Source: Paenibacillus aceris
GTDB lineage: Bacteria; Bacillota; Bacilli; Paenibacillales; NBRC-103111
Reading direction: 5' to 3'
Assembly (NCBI RefSeq): GCF_017874035.1
Contig: NZ_JAGGKV010000012.1
Span: 170,316 to 234,315, forward strand
Length of the DNA: 64,000 nt
Both the position numbers and the translations under genes were made by a program. Under the pieces are notes generated by a model. It ran no database searches. It had not been told where the DNA came from and saw nothing but the letters and a program-made list of their open reading frames with translations. Of the stretch, positions 17,616-24,962 are shown piece by piece. How positions within the stretch are numbered: the stretch's first letter is position 1; every line of letters starts with the position of its first letter.

Positions 17616-18740
17616 ATGAAAGTTATGACTATTGTTGGGACTCGTCCTGAAATTATTAAACTTAGTTGTGTTATTGAAGAATTAGATAAATATACAGAGC
17701 ACATTTTGGTTCATACTGGACAAAATTATGATTATGAACTTAATGAGATCTTTTTTACAGGTATGGGGATCCGTAAACCCAATATTTTTCTCGAAGCTGT
17801 CGGTCACACAGCAGCAGAGACCATTGGTAACGTGATTATTAAAACCGATGAATTATTTAAGGAATTGAAACCAGATGCTGTTCTGTTGTATGGAGATACG
17901 AACTCTTGCTTATCAGTAATTTCTGCTAAAAGAAACAAGATTCCTATCTTTCATATGGAAGCCGGTAATCGCTGCTTTGATCAAAGGGTCCCTGAGGAAA
18001 TCAATCGTAAAATTGTAGATCAACTGAGCGATATTAACATGACTTTAACAGAACATGCTCGCCGGTATTTGATTGATGAAGGAATCAGACCTGAAACTAT
18101 TATTAAAACGGGATCAAGCATGAAAGAAGTGCTGGAGCGCCAATCGGAGAGTATAAGAAACAGTGATGTAATGACAAGATTGAAACTTACTAAAGGTGAA
18201 TACTTTGTTGTTAGCGCACACCGTGAAGAAAATATTGATTCTCCGACGAATTTCAGTGATTTAGTCGAGTCTCTTAATACAATCGCACAAACTTATTCAA
18301 AAAGAATAATCGTATCAACTCATCCGAGAACGCAAAAATTGATTGAAAATGAAATTTTTAAATTTCATGATTTAGTTGAATTGATGAAACCATTAGGTTT
18401 TGCAGATTATATTAAACTTCAGCAGAATGCATTTTGTGTTATTTCAGATAGCGGAACAATTACTGAAGAGTCTTCCATTCTGCATTTCCCAGCGATTACT
18501 ATAAGACAGGCACATGAACGACCAGAGGGAATGGATGAAGGAACGCTTGTAATGTCCGGTTTAAAGAAAAGTAATGTATTGAACGCCATTAATCTTGTTG
18601 TTTCTCAGTATGCTGAGAAAACACAGCCTATGGCAATTGTTCCGGATTATGACACCGACAATGTTTCAAAAAAGGTTGTAAGAATCATACTTAGTTATAC
18701 TGATTATATTAATCGAACTGTTTGGAAAAAAGAACAATAG
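17616..18740 (+). CDS. UDP-N-acetylglucosamine 2-epimerase family (CapG/FnlC type)
   Basis: The product starts MKVMTIVGTRPEIIKLSCVI, the family signature. It carries HTGQNYDYELNEIFF near 35, HMEAGNRCFDQRVPEEINR near 115, and SAHREENIDSP near 200. C-terminal GT-B-like motifs include SDSGTITEE and RPEGMDEG. Start 17616 is preferred over 17598 because GGTGAGG lies ahead of it and the upstream stop is one base away. After CapE and a reductase, this enzyme would invert C2 to finish a UDP-6-deoxy-N-acetyl-L-hexosamine. Confidence 0.88.
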   Translation: MKVMTIVGTRPEIIKLSCVIEELDKYTEHILVHTGQNYDYELNEIFFTGMGIRKPNIFLEAVGHTAAETIGNVIIKTDELFKELKPDAVLLYGDTNSCLSVISAKRNKIPIFHMEAGNRCFDQRVPEEINRKIVDQLSDINMTLTEHARRYLIDEGIRPETIIKTGSSMKEVLERQSESIRNSDVMTRLKLTKGEYFVVSAHREENIDSPTNFSDLVESLNTIAQTYSKRIIVSTHPRTQKLIENEIFKFHDLVELMKPLGFADYIKLQQNAFCVISDSGTITEESSILHFPAITIRQAHERPEGMDEGTLVMSGLKKSNVLNAINLVVSQYAEKTQPMAIVPDYDTDNVSKKVVRIILSYTDYINRTVWKKEQ

Positions 18741-18755
18741 AAGGAACGATGAACC

Positions 18756-19607
18756 ATGAAAAAGATCGCTGTACTTGGTGCTACAGGAATGGCTGGCCAT
18801 GTAATTGCCTTATTTCTCGAAGAGCACGGTTATGATGTTTATCGAATGTCTAGAAGTATTACGCCATCTGCTAAAAATGCTCAGATTGATGCAAATGATT
18901 TCACTCGATTAATTGGATGGCTTGAAGAAATTAAACCAGATGTAATTGTAAATTCGATTGGTATCTTGCAAAGGGAAGCAGATGCTCGTCCAGATATAGC
19001 AATTCTATTAAATGCTTATCTTCCCCGCAAATTAGAACAACAGTTCAAGGACAGCCCAACCAGGTTAATACATTTGAGTACAGATTGCGTATTCTCTGGT
19101 GCAACGGGAGGATATACAGAAGAATCATTCCCGGATGGTATGACCAACTATGACCGTTCTAAAGCTTTAGGTGAGGTTGTAAATGGGAAAGATCTGACTT
19201 TCCGTATGTCCATAATTGGACCAGACACAGATGTAAATGGTACAGGCTTATTTAACTGGTTTATGAAGCAACAAGGACTTACGAATGGATATACTAGAGC
19301 CCTCTGGAACGGAGTAACCACTATTGAACTTGCAAAAGCGATTGAAGCAGCAATAGAGCAAGGATTATCAGGACTTTATCACTTAACGCCGAATGGAATG
19401 ATCAACAAGTTCGATTTACTTCACTTATTACAAAGAGAATTCGGAAAGAAAAATGTAGACATTGTATCTTTCGATAGTTATGTAGTAGATAAAACACTAA
19501 TTAATACACGTACCGATTTTGATTATGTTATCCCAACATACCCCGAAATGATCAAAGAAATGGCTTTTTGGGTAAATGAGCACAAAGGGTTGTATCAATA
19601 TGAATAA
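18756..19607 (+). CDS. RmlD-like NAD(P)-dependent sugar reductase
   Basis: This is a 283-residue SDR with a GATGMAGHV nucleotide-binding loop near 8, LSTDCVFSG near 106 and a YDRSKALGE catalytic YxxxK near 130. It resembles dTDP-4-dehydrorhamnose reductases. It occupies the place of CapF in the CapE-CapF-CapG pathway but lacks the C-terminal cupin domain of CapF (about 370 residues). In Vibrio cholerae O37 the RmlD-like WbvR does this step towards UDP-L-RhaNAc/L-QuiNAc, so those sugars are more likely here than L-FucNAc. It overlaps the downstream permease by eight bases. Confidence 0.8.
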   Translation: MKKIAVLGATGMAGHVIALFLEEHGYDVYRMSRSITPSAKNAQIDANDFTRLIGWLEEIKPDVIVNSIGILQREADARPDIAILLNAYLPRKLEQQFKDSPTRLIHLSTDCVFSGATGGYTEESFPDGMTNYDRSKALGEVVNGKDLTFRMSIIGPDTDVNGTGLFNWFMKQQGLTNGYTRALWNGVTTIELAKAIEAAIEQGLSGLYHLTPNGMINKFDLLHLLQREFGKKNVDIVSFDSYVVDKTLINTRTDFDYVIPTYPEMIKEMAFWVNEHKGLYQYE

Positions 19608-20385
19608 ATTATTTGTGATGCTGAGTGGTTTTTTTAAGTATAATAACTTACTTTTTGAATTAGTTGTTAGAGATATAAAGATTCGCTATAGAAAATCTGT
19701 ACTCGGTCTTCTTTGGACATTGTTAAACCCATTATTGATGATGTTAGTAATGACTATGATATTTTCATCACTTTTTAAAACAAACATTCCATATTTTCCG
19801 GTTTATTTTCTTACAGGTAGTATCTTGTTTAGCTTCCATTCTGAGGCAACCTCACAAGCGCTTATGTCAATAATTTCAAATGCAAGTTTAATAAAAAAGG
19901 TGTATATTCCAAAATATTTATTCCCTTTGTCTAGAGTACTATCAAGTATGGTGAATTTGGTATTTGCATTTGTTGCATTATTATTGGTTATGGTTATAGA
20001 GGGTGCACCATTCCAAGCAACGGTTTTATTATTCTTTATACCGATTCTCTACTTAACTTTATTTACAACAGGTTTAAGTTTAATTCTATCGGCGATGACG
20101 GTATTTTTTAGAGATATTAGCCATTTATATGGAGTTCTTACTCTTTTGTGGTCTTATATGACGCCAATTTTTTACCCAGTAACTATTATTCCTAATGAAT
20201 TTAAATGGATGCTCGACTATAACCCAATGTATTATTATATTAGTTTTTTTCGTGAAATAATGATAGAAGGAAATTTTCCAGGCCTTGCTGATAATTTGTT
20301 GTGTTTCACAATAGGATTTATTGCTTTAATTGGAGGTTTATTTACTTTCTATAAATGTCAGAATAAATTTATATTGCATGTTTGA
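19600..20385 (+). CDS. Polysaccharide ABC exporter permease (Wzm/TagG type)
   Basis: About 261 residues carry six hydrophobic segments in the ABC-2 arrangement. The amphipathic N-terminal part reads LFELVVRDIKIRYRKSVLGL, typical of Wzm, KpsM and TagG. The start at 19600 has AAAGGG upstream and overlaps the previous stop by eight bases. It forms the exporter with the ATPase 28 bases downstream. It exports a finished or growing undecaprenyl-linked glycan across the cytoplasmic membrane. Confidence 0.88.
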   Translation: MNKLFVMLSGFFKYNNLLFELVVRDIKIRYRKSVLGLLWTLLNPLLMMLVMTMIFSSLFKTNIPYFPVYFLTGSILFSFHSEATSQALMSIISNASLIKKVYIPKYLFPLSRVLSSMVNLVFAFVALLLVMVIEGAPFQATVLLFFIPILYLTLFTTGLSLILSAMTVFFRDISHLYGVLTLLWSYMTPIFYPVTIIPNEFKWMLDYNPMYYYISFFREIMIEGNFPGLADNLLCFTIGFIALIGGLFTFYKCQNKFILHV

Positions 20386-20412
20386 ATATGCTGGTTTTTT
20401 AGGAGGATCATT

Positions 20413-21150
20413 TTGTCAGAGAATATTGTTGAAATTAATGATGTTTCCATGTTATTTAATCTAAGTCGTGAAAAAGTCGATAATATTAAGGAATATTTTG
20501 TTCGTTACTTGAAGGGAAAGCTAAGGTTTGAGGAATTTTGGGCACTGAACAATGTGTCATTTAATATAAAAAAAGGAGAGTCAATGGGAATTGTCGGTTT
20601 AAATGGCAGTGGCAAAAGTACTCTTCTTAAAATTATTGCAGGTGTACTAAAACCAACCACTGGACAAGTATCAGTCTATGGCTCGGTAGCACCACTTATT
20701 GAGCTTGGAGCTGGTTTCGATATCGAACTGACAGCTAAAGAAAATATTTTTTTGAACGGGGCTATTCTTGGATATAGCAGAGCTGAAATGAAAGAAAAGT
20801 TCGAGGAAATTTTAGATTTTGCTGAGTTACAAGAATTTGTAGATGTACCGATAAAAAATTTCTCATCTGGGATGGTAGCTAGATTAGGTTTTTCAATTGC
20901 CACAACAAGTAAACCGGATATTTTAATCGCAGATGAAATATTAGGAGTCGGTGACTACAAGTTCAAAAAAAAGTGTGAGAAAAGAATGGAAGAAGTTATA
21001 GAAAACGGGGCGACTGTTATACTTGTCTCCCATTCAATCGATGAGGTAAAAGATATTTGCACGCAGGTTGCATGGCTGAGCAAAGGGCAATTAATTAAAG
21101 TTGGTCCAGCGGAAGCAGTTTGTGATGAATATATGGCTAGTATGGAATAA
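20413..21150 (+). CDS. Polysaccharide ABC exporter ATPase (Wzt/TagH type, short form)
   Basis: This 245-residue ABC ATPase has Walker A GLNGSGKST near 62, the signature FSSGM near 150, Walker B DILIADEIL near 168 and the switch His in LVSHS. It shows the APLIELGAGFDIELTAKENI segment typical of polysaccharide exporters. It begins at TTG 20413 with a perfect AGGAGG. It ends straight after the ATPase core, so the C-terminal carbohydrate-binding domain that recognises modified chain ends in long Wzt proteins is absent. Confidence 0.9.
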   Translation: MSENIVEINDVSMLFNLSREKVDNIKEYFVRYLKGKLRFEEFWALNNVSFNIKKGESMGIVGLNGSGKSTLLKIIAGVLKPTTGQVSVYGSVAPLIELGAGFDIELTAKENIFLNGAILGYSRAEMKEKFEEILDFAELQEFVDVPIKNFSSGMVARLGFSIATTSKPDILIADEILGVGDYKFKKKCEKRMEEVIENGATVILVSHSIDEVKDICTQVAWLSKGQLIKVGPAEAVCDEYMASME

Positions 21151-21167
21151 GAATGAGAAGTGATAAG

Positions 21168-22241
21168 ATGAGGGTCTTGCATATTACAGAGACTATGGCT
21201 TCTGGTGTTTTGAAATATCTTCAAGAAGTGGTTCGTGCTGAAAGCTCCGATGATGTAGAACATTTTATTGTTTATTCTCCAAACAGAGAGTATACGCCAA
21301 AGGACTTGAATAAACACTTTTTTGATTCTGTCTCCTTAATCGAGGTGAATATTGGGAAAGGATCTATACAAAGTATCAAATCTTTGTATGCAGAAATTTG
21401 TAAAATTAAGCCTGATGTTATTCATTTGCATTCTTCTATAGCGGGTTTTTTTGGAAGAATAGTTACGTTGTGTTTTCCGAAAGTTAGAGTATTTTATACT
21501 CCACATGGATATAGTTTTTTAATGATCAACAAAGCCAAAATAATAAGAATTGCATACTGGCTAGCAGAATCTTTATTGTCTCAAATAAAAGGTCAAATTA
21601 TTGCTTGTTCTAAAAGCGAATATCGATATGCCCGTAAATTAAGTCCTCTTCGTAAACATTTTTTATTAGAGAATTGTATAGAAGTATTTCGTACTTCCAA
21701 TAAATCTTCCTCTCAGCACAAGCAAATCATTGGTGTTGGCCGTTTGGAGGCCCAAAAGGACCCTAAGTTATTTATTGAAATTGTTGCCCAACTGAAACAG
21801 ATTGATGCAACAATAAAAGCAGTATGGATCGGAGATGGTTCGCTAAAACAAGAGTGTGAGGAGCTAAACCGCACACTTAAAACAGATATTAACTTTACAG
21901 GATGGATTTCAAATGCTGAAACCATTGAATATCTCCAAGATTCAATGGTTTTTTTACAAACTTCCAAGTGGGAAGGACTACCTTATTCGGTATTAGAAGC
22001 TTTTGCAGTAGGTTTACCTATAGTGGCAAGTGATATCGAAAGTCATAGAGATTTAATGATTAACAGCTATGTTGGTTTCATTGCAGCAAATCAAGCCCAA
22101 TATATTGATTATATATTAAAATTACTGATCGATGAAAAACTTAGGCGCAATATATCCGAGGCAAATATATTGAAATTAGAAGAAGGTTATGCGAATTTTT
22201 GCAAAACACTTAATTCTATTTATAACAATAAATGTGTGTAA
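21168..22241 (+). CDS. GT4 family glycosyltransferase
   Basis: This is a GT-B fold transferase of about 357 residues, starting MRVLHITETMASGV with the glycine-poor donor loop of the family. It has HLHSSIAGFFGR near 85, VGRLEAQKDPKLFIE near 185 and the donor-binding TSKWEGLPYSVLEAFAVGLP near 268 (EGLPYSVLEA). ATG 21168 is preferred over 21153 because it gives the conserved beginning. It follows the exporter ATPase by 17 bases and is likely part of the same transcript. Confidence 0.85.
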   Translation: MRVLHITETMASGVLKYLQEVVRAESSDDVEHFIVYSPNREYTPKDLNKHFFDSVSLIEVNIGKGSIQSIKSLYAEICKIKPDVIHLHSSIAGFFGRIVTLCFPKVRVFYTPHGYSFLMINKAKIIRIAYWLAESLLSQIKGQIIACSKSEYRYARKLSPLRKHFLLENCIEVFRTSNKSSSQHKQIIGVGRLEAQKDPKLFIEIVAQLKQIDATIKAVWIGDGSLKQECEELNRTLKTDINFTGWISNAETIEYLQDSMVFLQTSKWEGLPYSVLEAFAVGLPIVASDIESHRDLMINSYVGFIAANQAQYIDYILKLLIDEKLRRNISEANILKLEEGYANFCKTLNSIYNNKCV

Positions 22242-22290
22242 ATAAAAGTAAAGTGAAATGTCAATGAATAGTTCAGGAAGGAAAATTACA

Positions 22291-24756
22291 ATGACGAAGA
22301 ATTTTGAACCACTAGTTTCGATTGTGATACCTGTGTATAATGGCTCTAATTATTTACGTGAAGCTATTAATAGTGCATTATCTCAGACCTATAAAAATAT
22401 TGAAGTTATCGTGATAAATGATGGATCTATCGACGGTGGAAAAACAGAAAAAATTGCTTTATCTTACGGGAGTAAAATAAAATATTTTAGGAAAGAAAAT
22501 GGCGGTGTAGCAACAGCTCTTAATTTTGGTATTGAAAAAATGCAAGGAGAATATTTTTCTTGGCTTAGCCACGATGATTTGTATACGAACAATAAGATAT
22601 TGAAGCAAATTGAAATATTATCAGAATTAGAAGATAAGACTACCATTGTAACAGGTGGATACGTAGTTGTAAATTCTAGGGGAGGATATCTATATGATGT
22701 AGATCCATTGTTGAATCATTCCATGGATAAATTAGAAAAACCTCTTTATTCATTATTGCGTGGTGCAATTCATGGCTGTGCCATGTTAATTCATAAGAGT
22801 CATTTCGAACGGGTAGGAGTTTTTGATACTAATTTACCAACAACACAGGATTATGATTTGTTTTTTCGAATGTTACGAGGTCAAAAAATAAAGTTTCATA
22901 AAGATTTGAATGTAAAATCACGTTCACATGAAGAGCAAGATAGTAAAAAATTAATTAATGCCCATATCGAAGAATGTAATGAATTATGGATTGGCATGAT
23001 GCAAAGTCTAACTCCTGAAGAAAAATGTTTGGTAGATGGTTCCGAATATTTATTTTATAAAAACACATATAATTTTCTTAAAGGTTCAACCTCATACGAT
23101 AAGGCGATAATTTATTCACTAACAAATTTTATTGATCAAGCAAGAAACGAAGTATTAACAAATCCTAAAAAACCAGATGTATTATTAGATTTACTAGATT
23201 GTATAGGTATAACCAACAAGGAGTTTATTAATTCCGAGTATAGTAGTGCAGTTGTAAAAATGAAAGAGAAAAAAAGAATTGGATTTTTAGGAGGTTCGCT
23301 TAATGATTTAGGTGGATTAAATAGGGTATTGTTAAATGTGGCTAGCATGTTATGTGAACAATTTGAAGTTTATTTTATAAATTTATTTGGCGATCAGTTA
23401 AGTGGAGGTTATGATTTCTCCAATGAAATAAAAATGATTAATTATGCTTATGGAAATCATGAGAATTCGGAACACGAACTTGCTAAACGTTTAAAGTTTT
23501 TAAATATTGATTTAGTAGTAATAAGTCATAATTGTAATGAATCATTTTTAAGATTATATCCTGTTCTACACCAATATAGTATTAAAACAATCGCGTGGAA
23601 TCATGAGTTTTATTTTTTACCTCATATAAAAGAAGAATTATATCATGTTTTACCGTTGAGAATTAAGTATTTGGAAGAAGCAAATGTAGCTATTTGGCTA
23701 AATAGTTTTAGTGCGAATGTCTATGCTCTGTTAAATTCTAATACGGCAATAATGCCAAATCCAGTTACAATAAACAAAACTAAGGAACATGATAGTGTTG
23801 AAATAGTAAACAGACCAAAAGATGTAGTAGCTGTTGGTCGTTTTGATGATGATCGAAAAGGATTTGAACAATTAATTCATGCCTTTGCATTAATTCTCAA
23901 AAAAATCCCATCTACAAAGCTATATATTGTTGGACCATATGATTTGACACAGGTTACTTCTAAAAATAAAAGTATTACTTACAAAAAATTAATAGAAAAA
24001 TTGAACATTCCTAGTTCAAATATTATTTTTACAGGTTGGACAAAAGATATTGCACCATATTTAATGAGTAGTTGTGTACATTTAGCGCCATCACATCATG
24101 AGGGTTTTGGTCTTGTAATAACAGAAACAGCATCTTATGGCGTCCCGTCAATAATATTTGAAGGATCAGGCATGGATGATCTTGTTTCAGATGGTAAATC
24201 TGGGTTTATTGTACCTATGAATGATGCAACAGAAATGGCTGAGAAAACTATTGAGCTATTAACAAATGATGAATTATTAAAAGATATGAGTGAATGTGCA
24301 AAAGGAATCTGTGAAAGATATGAACCTTTCAAAATAATTGCACGATGGGAAATTTTGATAAATGCTGTTTTAGAGATGAATAAAATGGAACTTGCTCAGT
24401 ATTTAAAAGATAATTTTATGTATTCATTTAAAGATCAACAATCTTTTACTAAAGAAGTAATCAGAGAATATGAGAAATTCACTGCAAAGCTATTTTTTCA
24501 TAATTCACAAAGTAAGTATAGTAATCAATATGAGAATCAAAATAATGATGAAATCGTTTATTTAACAACTAATAATATTGCTGAACTCTATCGATTAGAA
24601 ATTGAGGGAATGAAAAGTTCTTTGTCTTGGAGAATTACAAGGCCATTGCGATTGTTTAAATTGATAATGAAGTCATTTAAACAAAATGGATTAAAAAATA
24701 CAGTTTTAAAGATATTAGTAAATATAAAAAAAAAGTCGTATAGATATAAATTATAA
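22291..24756 (+). CDS. Two-domain glycosyltransferase (GT2 + GT4 fusion)
   Basis: About 821 residues. Domain 1 (about 5-250) is a GT2 enzyme with IVIPVYNGSNYLREAI and WLSHDDLY. Domain 2 (about 345-700) is a GT4 enzyme with GFLGGSLNDLGGLNRVL, VGRFDDDRKGFEQLI and the donor site SHHEGFGLVITETASYG. The C-terminus carries SSLSWRITRPLR, a tail motif shared with the next gene product. The start at 22291 has AGGAAGG upstream and leaves the family beginning intact. It can probably add two sugars in sequence. The gene is markedly AT-rich compared with flanking core genes, which suggests transfer. Confidence 0.87.
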   Translation: MTKNFEPLVSIVIPVYNGSNYLREAINSALSQTYKNIEVIVINDGSIDGGKTEKIALSYGSKIKYFRKENGGVATALNFGIEKMQGEYFSWLSHDDLYTNNKILKQIEILSELEDKTTIVTGGYVVVNSRGGYLYDVDPLLNHSMDKLEKPLYSLLRGAIHGCAMLIHKSHFERVGVFDTNLPTTQDYDLFFRMLRGQKIKFHKDLNVKSRSHEEQDSKKLINAHIEECNELWIGMMQSLTPEEKCLVDGSEYLFYKNTYNFLKGSTSYDKAIIYSLTNFIDQARNEVLTNPKKPDVLLDLLDCIGITNKEFINSEYSSAVVKMKEKKRIGFLGGSLNDLGGLNRVLLNVASMLCEQFEVYFINLFGDQLSGGYDFSNEIKMINYAYGNHENSEHELAKRLKFLNIDLVVISHNCNESFLRLYPVLHQYSIKTIAWNHEFYFLPHIKEELYHVLPLRIKYLEEANVAIWLNSFSANVYALLNSNTAIMPNPVTINKTKEHDSVEIVNRPKDVVAVGRFDDDRKGFEQLIHAFALILKKIPSTKLYIVGPYDLTQVTSKNKSITYKKLIEKLNIPSSNIIFTGWTKDIAPYLMSSCVHLAPSHHEGFGLVITETASYGVPSIIFEGSGMDDLVSDGKSGFIVPMNDATEMAEKTIELLTNDELLKDMSECAKGICERYEPFKIIARWEILINAVLEMNKMELAQYLKDNFMYSFKDQQSFTKEVIREYEKFTAKLFFHNSQSKYSNQYENQNNDEIVYLTTNNIAELYRLEIEGMKSSLSWRITRPLRLFKLIMKSFKQNGLKNTVLKILVNIKKKSYRYKL

Positions 24757-24769
24757 GGTGAATCGATTT

Positions 24770-24887
24770 AGAGAGGGCGAATGTGAATACAACGAGATGT
24801 TTATATGCGGGCTGGAATAGTAGAAGTGGATGCACTAGCAGAAATCGTTTGTGCCAGGCGAAATCCTTGTGAGTTCGCCCTTTCTCT
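24770..24887. other. Long-range hairpin or structured element between two AT-rich genes
   Basis: AGAGAGGGCGAA at 24770-24781 pairs with TTCGCCCTTTCTCT at 24874-24887, with one bulge. The roughly 90 bases between are more GC-rich than the neighbouring genes and hold no ORF. It could be an RNA structure, an old mobile-element end pair or a weak terminator. Confidence 0.4.
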
Positions 24888-24962
24888 TGAAATCATGTCA
24901 GTAGGGGCTCCTTGTCAAATCGCTCTATTATCTCAATAAATAAATTTGAATAGGTGAGATAC

